The notes: generated from the sequence alone by a model not told the origin. Shown: positions 48,327-57,201, counted from the first letter of the stretch. The stretch is DNA of 64,000 nt from Candidatus Nitrosocosmicus agrestis (GCF_008389435.1 NZ_VUYS01000016.1:20366-84365); one strand, 5' to 3'. Made by a program: numbers and translations.

Positions 48327-49400
48327 TTATGGCTTTGCTTCATAAACAATATTAAATGGTGTTTGAGCAGCTCGTTTGAACTTAGTAAACCCGGCTTTAT
48401 GGACTAGATCTTTTATTCTTTTTTCTCCTGCTTGTGCGCCCAGAGCAATCCCGTCATCTGCTAAAGAATTTGGTACGCAGATCAAAGATGATGCCGCATA
48501 ATATATTCTACCCGTCAGATTTAAGTTATCTTCCATGTTATCATTTGCCATTGGTTCGACAATCATACAGGTTCCATCGTTTTTTAGGGATTGTTTTGCA
48601 AAATTCAATGCTCCAAGAGGATCGCCCATATCATGAAGACAGTCAAAAAAGGCCACAAGATCATAATCATTACCTATGGATTCATTAGCAGAAACTAATG
48701 AGAAACTAGTATTTTTTCTCAAGTCATATCTATTAGCATTCTCCTTAGCTTTTTCGATTGAAGGTGGATGATTATCGAACCCATAAAATTTTGAATTTGG
48801 GTATGCTTTTGCCATTATCACGGTTGATACCCCATATCCACAACCAATATCAGCAACTTTGGCCCCTTCTTTTAGTCTTTCTTCGACTCCTTCAAGAGAA
48901 GGTATCCATGATTGAACCAAATTACTCATATAACTCGGTTTGAAAAATTTTGCAGTCCCTTCAAAAAGGTCATGGTGATGGTCACCCCATCTTAATCCGT
49001 CACCGGTTTGAAAAATTTTTACGAATTTATCTTCATCTTTAAAGATGGATCTTAAAATTTGATAACCTCCTAATAGATACGTTGGACTATTTTCATCTGC
49101 CAAAACCATTGCATTTTCAGGAGATATGGAAAATTTCTTGTCTGACGGATTATAACTTATATAACCAGCCGCAGCCTGACTGGCAAGCCATTCTCTGATA
49201 TATCGTTCAGAGGTATTGGTTGCATTAGATAGTTCTTCCGAAGTTAACGGACCCCCCTGTTGTAACGCTTTATATAATCCAAGTTTTTCACCAAGCATAA
49301 TCATCATAGCACTCAAACTGATGCCCATATCGGCTACTGCCCTCATTACAAATTCTTCAAGTTTCTTAGAGTCGATAGGATTTGTATTAGTCGAACTCAT
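48327..49400 (-). CDS. Winged-helix class I methyltransferase (Rv2258c-like)
   Basis: A 357-residue protein. The N-terminal winged-helix dimerisation domain (about 10-100) has MIMLGEKLGLYKAL, LTSEELSNATNTSERYIREW and a wing YISYNPSDKKFSIS. The C-terminal Rossmann domain starts with motif I, VADIGCGYGVSTVIMAKAYP (about 184-203). It continues with FYGFDNHPPSIEKAKENA, YDLVAFFDCLHDMGDPLGAL and a final strand GTCMIVEPMANDN. The HDMGDP motif is characteristic of the group containing Mycobacterium Rv2258c. The substrate is unknown. Long C-terminal cap ends FNIVYEAKP. Confidence 0.85.
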   Translation of the reverse strand: MSSTNTNPIDSKKLEEFVMRAVADMGISLSAMMIMLGEKLGLYKALQQGGPLTSEELSNATNTSERYIREWLASQAAAGYISYNPSDKKFSISPENAMVLADENSPTYLLGGYQILRSIFKDEDKFVKIFQTGDGLRWGDHHHDLFEGTAKFFKPSYMSNLVQSWIPSLEGVEERLKEGAKVADIGCGYGVSTVIMAKAYPNSKFYGFDNHPPSIEKAKENANRYDLRKNTSFSLVSANESIGNDYDLVAFFDCLHDMGDPLGALNFAKQSLKNDGTCMIVEPMANDNMEDNLNLTGRIYYAASSLICVPNSLADDGIALGAQAGEKRIKDLVHKAGFTKFKRAAQTPFNIVYEAKP

Positions 49401-49632
49401 AATATCTGGATCAATAGCAATTATTTAAACTAATTGCAAAAAGTATGGTGTTAAAAGATTAGATTTGTGCTGTTTCAGCTTAAAATAGAAGCTAAGAAGT
49501 TATTGCTCGGTCCTTGTTTTCGATATAGTAGAAGTAACATGTATCTGAACTGATCTGTATCTATGATAGACTTTAGTGATAGTGAGAATCAATACCGTAG
49601 AAAACATTCAATTTTAATTACATACGTATTAA

Positions 49633-50215
49633 CTAAGAAGGTGGAAACGGTTCTCTTAAAATTATTGGTGGAAGTTTTTCTTCCTCCTCCTCTTTGGGAT
49701 GAAGTAATTTATACTCCTGCTGCAATTATTCCACCAGCAATCGGCGCTATCAAATAAATCCAGTTATATGCAAAATCCCATGTTATCAAAGCAGGTTCAA
49801 AGGAGCGTACAGGGTTTAATGATCCTCCAGTAATTTAGCCTCCGTAAATAACATTTAACCCAAGGGTAAAACCTATGGCTACTCCAGCTAAGAGAACTAT
49901 CTTAAAGTTCCTTGAAGTGGCAGTAACAAATACAACATATACCAATGTAAACTTCATTACAGTTTCTAAAGTGAGAGCCCTTACAACATTATCTTCGGAA
50001 GGCAATGTTACACTTGCAGACATTTCAGAACCAAAGATTGAATAGACGACCGCAGCAACAATTACTGCACCTATGCTTTGAGCGATTATGCACATACAAC
50101 TGCCTCCTTTCTTCCAATTTTCTTGGTCACTAACAGACCGATTGTAACAGCAGGATTAACCTGTGTACCAGAACGATATCCTATAGCATAAACTATTGCA
50201 GTTAGTACTAGAGTA
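49633..50215 (-). pseudogene. Decayed aquaporin (MIP family), 5' truncated
   Basis: On the minus strand the remnant starts abruptly near 50215 with VHTLVLTAIVYAIGYRSGTQ and VNPAVTIGLLVTKKIGRKEA (first NPA motif intact). After a frameshift it continues MCIIAQSIGAVIVAAVVYSI and MKFTLVYVVFVTATSRN, GVAIGFTLGLNVIYGG. A stop, then ITGGSLNPVRSFEPALITWD (second NPA is NPV) and YNWIYLIAPIAGGIIAAGV follow, with a last frameshift before YKLLHPKEEEEEK. The N-terminus is replaced at about 50218 by the shared upstream block. Clearly inactive. Confidence 0.8.
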
Positions 50216-50217
50216 TG

Positions 50218-50300
50218 AACTAATTCTAAAAGTGCCAGAATATTAGAGTATTGCATTTAGTTAGATTAATTTAAGTAATTGATTCAAAAAATCAAATGAT
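50218..50300 (+). promoter_or_regulatory. Shared upstream block, copy B
   Basis: TAATTCTAAAAGTGCCAGAA, TATTAGAGTATTGCATTTAG and TTAG match the 60160 upstream region base for base over most of 45 nt, then diverge. The block abuts the truncated end of the aquaporin pseudogene. Confidence 0.65.
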
Positions 50301-50738
50301 ATGAGAAATTTGTATAATATAAAAGAAAATCGGATAAATAGACAACTAATGATATATGTTGTTGTAGGTGTATTGTCTGTATTCTTGATCTCCACTTCCG
50401 TCGTGACCGTCGTTTTTGCACAACCTCCTACAACTGGCTACAAATCATCTGGGGATTGTACGTGGAAGGGTACTAAACAAAAAACCTGTTGTTATAGGAC
50501 ATCTACAGGAACGAATCTTGGAGAATCTTACTGTCAGACATGCACAGTTAATCCTCAGACAGGTCAAATTTCTACTTGCGAACAACCAGAGCTCCAGTTT
50601 AGATCAACTAGTGGTAATGTACCAGACGATGGTGACGATGAAAGTGGCAATAATGGTGGAGTTCTAAAAGAATCAGAAGTCTCAAATAGAGGAACATCTA
50701 ACAAGATTCCAACAGATGGTGGGGTACTAAGTAATTAA
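50301..50738 (+). CDS. Secreted Cys-rich CC...YCQTC protein, intact paralogue of the 17644 pseudogene
   Basis: A 145-residue protein with an N-terminal charged segment, signal/transmembrane helix (about 16-40, ending VVFAQ), then SSGDCTWKGTKQKTCCYRTS, ESYCQTCTVNPQ and a C..PELQF end. The tail is acidic and Gly/Asn-rich. Six Cys suggest three disulfides. The paralogue at 17644 has a TGA but the same Cys spacing. Controlled by the same upstream block as the curlin-like genes. Function unknown. Confidence 0.75.
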   Translation: MRNLYNIKENRINRQLMIYVVVGVLSVFLISTSVVTVVFAQPPTTGYKSSGDCTWKGTKQKTCCYRTSTGTNLGESYCQTCTVNPQTGQISTCEQPELQFRSTSGNVPDDGDDESGNNGGVLKESEVSNRGTSNKIPTDGGVLSN

Positions 50739-50818
50739 CCATTTTCGTTTTTTCTGTCAAAGGGGATTGAAGTGCTCATAATATTCACGGGGTTTTAAAA
50801 CTACATTAAGTAACGGAG

Positions 50819-50870
50819 GTTCTATCCAACTGTGAACTACATCCCCATGCGCCCAGATTGCTACTAATAT
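50819..50870 (+). repeat. Dispersed intergenic repeat, copy 15
   Basis: GTTCTATCCAACTGTG, AACTACATCCCCATGCGCCC, AGATTGCTACTAATA. Confidence 0.65.
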
Positions 50871-50897
50871 AAGTTATTTTAGCGTTAGGGTATCGAG

Positions 50898-51470
50898 TTA
50901 TTCAGAGCCAACTATAACTACTGAAGTTCCGTTGGTTAGAGTGTCAAATGCAGGAGAGAACTTCTTACCAATCTCATATAGTTCATTTATTTGTTCCTTT
51001 GATGCAGTATTGCTATTGATTTTTAGATTTACTCTAAACTGTTGAGCTCCAGGCCTAACGTTTGAATCTATGCCTGTAAAACCACGCAAATTAACATCAC
51101 CTTCTACATCAATATTGATGTTATCGATTAGAATACCCTTTGAGGTGGCATGAGCTACTATAGTTTGTATTAGACATGCTGCCAAACTGCCCATACAGAC
51201 TTCACAAACAGTGGGACCTTTTCCTTCGCCAGAAAATTGAATTGGAAAATCATAATTCATTTTGAATTCAGTATTCCTTTCCATGGTTCTACCGCCAAGG
51301 CTGAAATTTTTGGAACTGGATGTAACACCAAAACCGCCATTCCATTCAGATCTCACATAAAACGTTGCTGTTGTCATTTCAGAAGGATTATTGTGAAGAG
51401 ACTCATACAGGGTTTTCAGCATATTTGTATTTACCCCATTATTTGTTGTTTCGTTCGTACTATTATTCAT
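50898..51470 (-). CDS. OsmC family protein
   Basis: A 190-residue cytoplasmic protein. Family signs: a first strand block EMTTATFYVRSEWNGGFGVT, FPIQFSGEGKGPTVCEVCMG (the first active Cys region) and SLAACLIQTIVAHATSKGI (central helix with the second Cys). Then INIDVEGDVNLRGFTGIDS and a closing SPAFDTLTNGTSVVI. OsmC/Ohr proteins are thiol-dependent peroxidases that detoxify organic hydroperoxides. Here the helix carries Cys in SLAACL and the earlier CEVC could supply the resolving thiol; the exact pair is uncertain, so a general OsmC-like role is the safe call. Confidence 0.85.
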   Translation of the reverse strand: MNNSTNETTNNGVNTNMLKTLYESLHNNPSEMTTATFYVRSEWNGGFGVTSSSKNFSLGGRTMERNTEFKMNYDFPIQFSGEGKGPTVCEVCMGSLAACLIQTIVAHATSKGILIDNINIDVEGDVNLRGFTGIDSNVRPGAQQFRVNLKINSNTASKEQINELYEIGKKFSPAFDTLTNGTSVVIVGSE

Positions 51471-51808
51471 TCAATCAATACAAGAAAATACAAGATAATA
51501 TTCTTTATTGGATAGATAAAAGAAATAGAAAAAATCAATGTAGATGATATTTACCAATTGTAAATTAATCACTACTTTGCAATAACTATATCTCGGGCCT
51601 GATTAATATAGAATCATACAACTTCCATTTCGATTCCTTAAATTCATTACAAGTAGTAGAACTCCACTACCAGCTAGGACTTAATCCCCACGCGGCCAAA
51701 CTAAATGATATTTTATATGATAATGATATTGGTATAACTAGAGTGAACATAAATAATCATAATCCAGTTATCCTATTCATTATCCATTTCTTTTCGTCAG
51801 ATCGGTCA
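51471..51808. other. Intergenic region
   Basis: Contains repeat copy 16. Open frames near 51237-51547 overlap the OsmC gene antisense and are not real. Confidence 0.4.
51655..51728 (+). repeat. Dispersed intergenic repeat, copy 16 (near consensus)
   Basis: GTAGAACTCCACTACCAGCT, AGGACTTAATCCCCACGCGG, CCAAACTAAATGATATT, TATGATAATGATA. Confidence 0.75.
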
Positions 51809-52870
51809 TCATTTTATGGTCGAAAGAAATGTGTTTAAGATCATACCTACCTCTTCGGGATATTGATCCATTACTGCATGACCCGCATTCTTTATCTGTA
51901 CAAGCCAAGCGCCTGGTATCTTTTCTGCAATTTTTAAAGAATTGACATAAGGTTGATATTTTATATCATCGGTTCCGGTTATAACCAAAGTGGGCTTGTC
52001 CAACGTAGCAAGTTTATCACAAGAACCACTCCATTGTGGATTGTCTTCCCAATATTTTCCTACCTTGTTTTGACTGTCAGCTATTTCAGGAGGCAAGCCT
52101 GGTTTCAATTGCTGTAGTGATGTAATGTTTGCTGGAAGGTCAACTGATTCTGGATGTAGTTTGACCCAGCCGGGACCTAATGAAGCAGCAACCAGCTCTC
52201 TTAATTCATTAGATGAAAGTGAAATGTTATTTAGAGATTTGTTTACAATATCTGATTGTAATTTTATAAACTCGGCTGGTTTGGGTGTATGATCTTTTCC
52301 GCCGCAAGAAGAACCAACAAGAGTTAAGCTGTTGACCTTGTCTGGATGCATAATTGTAAATTGTTGAGCCAAATATGATCCAAGAGATAATCCTGCAACA
52401 TCTACTTTTGAAATATTTAGCGCATCCAACAAACCTGCAGTGTCATTTGCAAGTTGTTGATGAGTATAGGGTTGGGAACCAACCGTCGAATTTCCAATTC
52501 CACGTTGATCAAACGCAATAACAGAGTGATTTGTAGAAATAACGGTCAAAAGTGCTGGATCCCAAGCATCAAGACCATCAGAGGCGCCATTAAAAAGTAT
52601 TATAGGATCACCTTTGCCAAACATCTTGTATGCGATGTCAATATCCCCAACACGGACCTTTTCTAAGGAAATATCTTGTAGATTTACCAAGTTTGGAGTA
52701 GTATGAGAGGAATTGATCTGCTGAGTAGTATTTGTCTGACCAAACACAACACTAGTAACACCATGATGACCATCGTCAATTAATAAAGTACTTGATAAAA
52801 GTAAACTCGATAGAACTACTATGATTAAAAGATGATTTTTTCTTAACTTACTATTGCTATACATAAACAA
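51809..52870 (-). CDS. Secreted alpha/beta hydrolase
   Basis: A 353-residue protein with signal peptide (about 12-40) and a Thr/Asn-rich linker. Alpha/beta-hydrolase signs: oxyanion-region PIILFNGASDGLDAWD (about 88-103), VIAFDQRGIGNST, nucleophile elbow GLSLGS (DVAGLSLGSYLAQQ), acid in VITGTDDIKY, and His in NAGHAVMDQYPEE near the C-terminus. The triad is complete. Such enzymes include esterases, peroxidases and epoxide hydrolases; substrate unknown. It acts outside the cytoplasm. Confidence 0.88.
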   Translation of the reverse strand: MFMYSNSKLRKNHLLIIVVLSSLLLSSTLLIDDGHHGVTSVVFGQTNTTQQINSSHTTPNLVNLQDISLEKVRVGDIDIAYKMFGKGDPIILFNGASDGLDAWDPALLTVISTNHSVIAFDQRGIGNSTVGSQPYTHQQLANDTAGLLDALNISKVDVAGLSLGSYLAQQFTIMHPDKVNSLTLVGSSCGGKDHTPKPAEFIKLQSDIVNKSLNNISLSSNELRELVAASLGPGWVKLHPESVDLPANITSLQQLKPGLPPEIADSQNKVGKYWEDNPQWSGSCDKLATLDKPTLVITGTDDIKYQPYVNSLKIAEKIPGAWLVQIKNAGHAVMDQYPEEVGMILNTFLSTIK

Positions 52871-53258
52871 ATTCTATTGAGATAGTATATAAACAAAATA
52901 CATCCTAGTAAAGGAATTACTAATTTGTTCCTTTTCAATTGGGAATTTGAATTAGATACAAACCGTGTTCTAATCCCAATACCTTCCATCAATAAGTTAG
53001 TGCTAACTGATGGGATTATGATTATGCAATAAAATTTGAATTTTACTTTATACAGTTAGTTAAACTGAACCCGATTAGATTCCAACTTAAACCGTGTCCC
53101 CGCTTCCAAACTTAATACACGTAAGGAAAAAAGGCCATCTAGCAGTAAATCGACTTTAAATTTGTAATCATACTATCAAATGCAGGATTTAGTTTTATAT
53201 GGTGTTATGGAACTAAATTAAGTATCTCGTACTAGATGTACAAGACGTTCTGGTTATC
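52871..53258. other. Intergenic region
   Basis: Contains repeat copy 17 and otherwise nothing. Confidence 0.4.
53073..53120 (+). repeat. Dispersed intergenic repeat, copy 17 (truncated)
   Basis: GATTAGATTCCAACTTA, AACCGTGTCCCCGC, then TTCCAAACTTAATACA; the 3' part is diverged. Confidence 0.6.
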
Positions 53259-53837
53259 CTATGGATTTGACCTCTGAAAAAGGTTTTCTATTAGTCCTTG
53301 TTTATCAGTAGTTATTTCTTTAAGAATTTCAGACCATTGAATGCTTTCTACATTTTCAAGTGTATTTAATGTGCGTATTATTTCATAAATCTCATCGTTA
53401 TTTTTGTATGCAATCCTAACTACTAGATTGACATCAGGATGACCGATGCGTACTGTAACTTCTAGAATACTTTTGGAATGTTTCTCGGTGATCTGGTCTA
53501 CAATTCTTTCAACATCTCCTTTTAAAGTCTTTATCAATAGATCTGCTACTCTCATTCCCAACCTATGATAATCTAGATCAAAATTTTTGGTAAATAAAGT
53601 CGAATTCTCTATTTTGCTTCTTCTTCTTTGGATGGTAGACAAAGGAATATGGACTTTTTCTGATATCTCTGAAGATCTAATATCCGGATTCTTCCAAATA
53701 TGTTTAATAATTTCAACATTTATTTTATCAAAGATAAGTGGGTTTTCTAAACTGATAGGTTCAGGTATCTTATTTCTTTTGTTTTTGGTAGAAGAAATCT
53801 TTTTATTGTTATTATTTCTTTTGCTCCTCTTGGACAA
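53259..53837 (-). CDS. Lrp/AsnC family transcription regulator
   Basis: A 192-residue protein. A basic N-terminal tail is followed by an HTH (about 30-80): FDKINVEIIKHIWKNPDIRS, SEISEKVHIPLSTIQRRRSK. The C-terminal RAM-like domain has DYHRLGMRVADLLIKTLKG, ILEVTVRIGHPDVNLVVRIA and a closing VESIQWSEIL. This is a winged-helix/ligand-binding layout of Lrp-like archaeal regulators. The ligand is unknown. No adjacent gene suggests a target. Confidence 0.8.
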   Translation of the reverse strand: MSKRSKRNNNNKKISSTKNKRNKIPEPISLENPLIFDKINVEIIKHIWKNPDIRSSEISEKVHIPLSTIQRRRSKIENSTLFTKNFDLDYHRLGMRVADLLIKTLKGDVERIVDQITEKHSKSILEVTVRIGHPDVNLVVRIAYKNNDEIYEIIRTLNTLENVESIQWSEILKEITTDKQGLIENLFQRSNP

Positions 53838-54027
53838 GTTCTAAACGTGGTAATTAAAATCAACTAGTTAAAAACTTTTTGGGTAAAATGACCAAATTAA
53901 TAATACGAACAATGATTTTTTTGTCTTTTTAGCAAATATATCTTCTTAGTGTTGAAATATTGCGATTATAATAAGAAAAAGACTTCTTAGTTTACCGTTA
54001 ATAGGAGTCTCATTTTAACTTCATCCA

Positions 54028-54291
54028 TCATGCCTTGTATGCTATTATGGTGATACTTGAAACCTTTCTGCTTTTTACATTACTATTATTTTCATCTTCC
54101 ACTTTACTGTACAGTATTTCATCAAGTATTTCAATATCAACAAAACCTGCTTTTCTGATAGCATTAAGGTAATTATCTTTTGTTCCACAACAGTTTTTTG
54201 TTGGAGAACAGCAGGAGTCAGAATCTCCACTCAAAGCAAACTTTCCGTATTGTTCTTTTATTCTTTCTTTTATTTGTAATTGTTTACTCAT
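54028..54291 (-). CDS. ArsM remnant: Cys-rich mini-protein lacking the methyltransferase core
   Basis: An 87-residue open gene. Residues 1-36 (IKERIKEQYGKFALSG then CC at 27-28 and CC at 34-35) match the N-terminus of arsenite methyltransferases (ArsM). Residues about 41-87 (YLNAIRKAGFVDIEILDEIL, YSKV, and SSITIIAYKA) match the ArsM C-terminus. The SAM-binding core of roughly 170-200 residues between them is missing in frame, so methylation is impossible. It may be a degraded gene that stayed open, or a metalloid-binding Cys protein. Divergent from an HxlR regulator, with about 90 bp between. Confidence 0.7.
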   Translation of the reverse strand: MSKQLQIKERIKEQYGKFALSGDSDSCCSPTKNCCGTKDNYLNAIRKAGFVDIEILDEILYSKVEDENNSNVKSRKVSSITIIAYKA

Positions 54292-54366
54292 GGTAATAGG
54301 TTTACCAAGGAAACTATTTAAGTTAGCAAGGCGAGTGTAGTAAAGTAAGTGAAATCAAAGAAACTA

Positions 54367-54373
54367 AAGGAGT
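54367..54373 (+). promoter_or_regulatory. Ribosome binding site deciding a TTG start
   Basis: AAAGGAG lies 10 nt before TTG 54383, supporting that start over the internal ATG at 54479. Confidence 0.5.
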
Positions 54374-54382
54374 TTCAGAAAA

Positions 54383-54781
54383 TTGAGTGAAAAAGCAAAC
54401 CGGTATTCCAAGTCCAAGTTACCTTTGTTACAAAATCAAGAAACATGCAACTTTCAGGGCTACAATACAGGTACATTAATGAAGGAGACATCCAAACTCC
54501 GAGCACTAATCACAAAAAGGGGAACATTTGAGATTTTGATTCCGCTATGCTGTTCAATTGATCCAGTAAGATATATGACTTTTAGAAAATCAATGAAGGG
54601 GTTTAGTAGCAAAACTTTGGCAAGTCGTCTAAAGGAACTTGAGAAAGGAGGGATTTTGGATAGACAGTATTATAATGAGATCCCACCAAGAGTAGAGTAT
54701 AGGTTAACACAAAAAGGACAAGAACTTGTTGAATCGATAATATATTTGCTAGAATGGATGAAAAAATGGTCAAATAAGTAA
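54383..54781 (+). CDS. HxlR-type winged-helix regulator
   Basis: A 132-residue protein starting with TTG. HxlR signs: helix 2 KRGTFEILIPLCCSIDP, then YMTFRKSMKGFSSKTLASRL (recognition helix), LKELEKGGILDRQYYNEIPP and PRVEYRLTQKGQEL (wing and helix). C56-C57 in LCCSID, plus C22 in ETCNF, are unusual. Because the divergent neighbour is an ArsM remnant, a thiol-based metalloid sensor that once controlled arsM is plausible (inference). HxlR regulators act as homodimers. Confidence 0.82.
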   Translation: MSEKANRYSKSKLPLLQNQETCNFQGYNTGTLMKETSKLRALITKRGTFEILIPLCCSIDPVRYMTFRKSMKGFSSKTLASRLKELEKGGILDRQYYNEIPPRVEYRLTQKGQELVESIIYLLEWMKKWSNK

Positions 54782-55177
54782 ACTGCTAACAGGAAAACAT
54801 TTTTTGATATGAGTATTACGTGATCATATTAGATTAGATCACTCGAAAAATGTAATCCATACTTGTGAAAAGTAGAGTGATCTATTCTTACAAATCCAAA
54901 CATTAATTCTCGACAACTATATCTGGTAACACTTTGTCATCTTAATGGAATAAATCAAATATTCTGACTTAGGCTTTAAAGGAAATCTGTTTTATGCTAC
55001 TTATCCCCTTGGATTCTTAATTTTCTCTATGAAATGCTGACCTGCACTCTTAAATATAGTCAAATTTATCACTAATCTCCACGCGGTCAAACTAAGTGAT
55101 CTCTTATTAGGCAATATCACCATGAGGTGGATAAGTTATCGCCAATTTTTCATTTACTTTTCATTCTTAGCATAGAG
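54782..55177. other. Intergenic region
   Basis: Contains repeat copy 18; nothing else seen. Confidence 0.4.
55050..55120 (+). repeat. Dispersed intergenic repeat, copy 18
   Basis: TTAAATATAGTCAAATTTATC, ACTAATCTCCACGCGG and TCAAACTAAGTGATCTC. Confidence 0.6.
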
Positions 55178-55837
55178 TTAACTCAATAGTAGTTTGTGTG
55201 TATTTTCTTTGGTTATGTGTATTTTAAATATTTGATCATCTTTGAGGAGAAATACCTGATCATGGGAATCAAACATCTCTATAATTTCTGATGAAGATGC
55301 ATTAAAAAGATTGGTCATCTCATAGGCACAAAATATGAGACCAGCCATTCTATTCTTATCGTATTGCTTTTCCAGCGAAACCGCTTCAGAAATTGAGGAA
55401 GATGCAATATCGTTGATGAGAAAATCTACTAACAAAATCTCTTTGTTGTTAGACTTTTGCCAAACATTTTGTAAGATGTCTTTAATATGTTTCATCTTAT
55501 CTTTTTGGGATTGTTTATACTGCACTATTGTTCCATCGAACCAACGCAGGCCTTCAAGGGCTTTTGTGATTGAAGTATTTGAAGAACGAACAAAACATTT
55601 GAACCAGTCGTCTTTTTGAGTCATTTTATCTAGTGACTTCATCAGCCTTTGCATCGATTCTTCGTTATCATAGAGAAGCAAGTGATGTCTTTTTGGTATT
55701 TCATCTTGTTTTTTTAGCCATTGGTCCACGGCATCTTTGACAATAGAATTGATAGAGACGCCCTTCTTTTTTGATTGATTGCCCAATTGTGAATGGATCT
55801 CGTCGTCAAAGCCGCGGATTATTAAATTGCGCGTCAC
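55178..55837 (-). CDS. Ribbon-helix-helix regulator with C-terminal MEDS-like ligand domain
   Basis: A 219-residue protein. Residues 1-44 (MTRNLIIRGFDDEIHSQLGN, then KKKGVSINSIVKDAVDQW) form an Arc/CopG ribbon-helix-helix DNA-binding unit. From about 50 on, RHHLLLYDNEESMQRLMKSL and later KEILLVDFLINDIASS, MAGLIFCAYEMTNLF and a closing DQVFLLKDDQIFKIHI resemble the MEDS-type signal-binding domain seen in archaeal sensors. It faces the methyltransferase at 55927 across an 89-bp gap that holds two inverted operator-like sites, so autoregulation plus control of the methyltransferase is likely. Confidence 0.75.
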   Translation of the reverse strand: MTRNLIIRGFDDEIHSQLGNQSKKKGVSINSIVKDAVDQWLKKQDEIPKRHHLLLYDNEESMQRLMKSLDKMTQKDDWFKCFVRSSNTSITKALEGLRWFDGTIVQYKQSQKDKMKHIKDILQNVWQKSNNKEILLVDFLINDIASSSISEAVSLEKQYDKNRMAGLIFCAYEMTNLFNASSSEIIEMFDSHDQVFLLKDDQIFKIHITKENTHKLLLS

Positions 55838-55867
55838 AGTTTTATTATATATGTCACATCATATAAG

Positions 55868-55922
55868 TGATATCACGATATCAGTAATAAAAAGCTATAT
55901 ATATTGTGATATCGTGATATCA
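55868..55922. promoter_or_regulatory. Pair of inverted 16-bp operator-like sites
   Basis: TGATATCACGATATCA at 55868-55883 and its exact reverse complement TGATATCGTGATATCA at 55907-55922. Each contains two GATATC hexamers 8 bp apart, the arrangement expected for an RHH tetramer. The second site ends 4 nt before ATG 55927, and a TATA-like GCTATATATATTG lies between the two sites. Bound protein would therefore block the methyltransferase promoter and probably the regulator's own. Confidence 0.75.
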
Positions 55923-55926
55923 AATT

Positions 55927-56751
55927 ATGAGTCAATTAAATATAGAAAGCAATAGAGAAAAATCATTGAATTTGAAAGCAGAGAATGTTTGGAAACTGGG
56001 CAATTATAGTAGTATATCTACCATGTTACCTCCTATTTCTGATCATTTGGTGAGGCTAGCTGATGTGCATTCAGGAGAATATGTTCTTGATGTAGCATGT
56101 GGCAATGGTAACACTGCAATTACTGCCAGAAGAAAGGGTGCAAACGTAACTGGGATTGATATCACATCTGACCTATTGAAGCGTGCTGCGGAGGAAGAAA
56201 AAATAGCGTTACTAGATGGCATAATATGGAAGGAAGGAGATGCCCAGAATCTACCATTTGAGGACGAATCCTTTGATGTAGTGCTTTCAAGCTTTGGACA
56301 CATGTTCGCACCGCAACCTGATCTTGTGAGCAAAGAAATGATTCGTGTAACAAAAAAAGGTGGTAAAATAGCATTTGCAACTTGGCCACCTGAGTTGGCT
56401 ATTGGGTCGATATTTAGAGTAAACGGTAAATATTTGCCAAAAAAACCAGACGCACCACTTTCACCAATTCTTTGGGGAAACCCAGAGGTCGTAAAGGAGA
56501 GATTAAATGGAGTATCAGAAATCTACTTTGAAAGAGGTACAGCATTATTTCCCATTCTTAGTCCAGGTCACTTTTGGGAGTTTATGAGTACAAATTATGG
56601 TCCTTTGCTCAAAACAATACAGGTTTTAAAGAGTCAAAATAGTGTTGAACAAATCAATTCGTTTAGAGATGATTTCTTACGCGTCATAGAACCATATGTA
56701 GTAGAAAATAATATACGATTAGGTTATCTTTTGACAGTAGCAAGAAAATAA
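55927..56751 (+). CDS. Class I SAM-dependent methyltransferase
   Basis: A 274-residue protein. Motif I is VLDVACGNGNTAITARRKGA (about 53-72), then VTGIDITSDLLKRAAEEEKI, WKEGDAQNLPFEDESFDVVL, SSFGHMFAPQPDLVSKEMIR and GGKIAFATWPPE. A C-terminal cap includes FMSTNYGPLLKTIQVLK and ends GYLLTVARK. The family covers UbiE/ArsM-like and small-molecule methyltransferases. The substrate is unknown, but tight control by the divergent RHH regulator suggests an inducible detoxification or modification role. The cysteines of ArsM are absent. Confidence 0.85.
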   Translation: MSQLNIESNREKSLNLKAENVWKLGNYSSISTMLPPISDHLVRLADVHSGEYVLDVACGNGNTAITARRKGANVTGIDITSDLLKRAAEEEKIALLDGIIWKEGDAQNLPFEDESFDVVLSSFGHMFAPQPDLVSKEMIRVTKKGGKIAFATWPPELAIGSIFRVNGKYLPKKPDAPLSPILWGNPEVVKERLNGVSEIYFERGTALFPILSPGHFWEFMSTNYGPLLKTIQVLKSQNSVEQINSFRDDFLRVIEPYVVENNIRLGYLLTVARK

Positions 56752-56866
56752 GATGACATAGGTGGTAAATAATATAAAAATATGGATAGTTTTGTAATTT
56801 GTCGTCGATAACCATATAATTTATTTTGAATCCAAATATTTTTACCTGTTCTATTGGTTCTAATAC

Positions 56867-56910
56867 GGATTCTATTCAACCTTGAAACGTGTCCCCACGT
56901 CGGCGCACCA
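56867..56910 (+). repeat. Dispersed intergenic repeat, copy 19 (truncated)
   Basis: GGATTCTATTCAACCTTG, AAACGTGTCCCCACG; the downstream half is missing. Confidence 0.6.
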
Positions 56911-57151
56911 TAGCATTTTTGTACTCGACTAAAACCGATGATTCATTAGTAGCATATAATTTTCTTTTTATTCTTATTGTCAGGAATTGTGTATTTTCTG
57001 TGAGAATGAAGAAATTAAATTTTGTCTTTAAATTGTCACCAATACTGCAAGATAAAAAAACAAAAACAAAAACAAAGGTAAAAAATTCCGCTTTAGAAAA
57101 TAATTTATTTTAATTTTACGTATATGTATACTCCTTCTGCAAAAGGATGTA

Positions 57152-57201
57152 GGCTTTGGCGAAAGCCAATAAAGGTCTTGAGATGCGGCCAACAGATCTC
57201 A
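57152..57201. other. Two adjacent small hairpins
   Basis: GGCTTT/AAAGCC with a GGCG loop at 57152-57167, then TGAGAT (57179-57184) pairing with ATCTCA (57196-57201). Locally GC-rich. A small RNA or a remnant; not identified. Confidence 0.3.
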
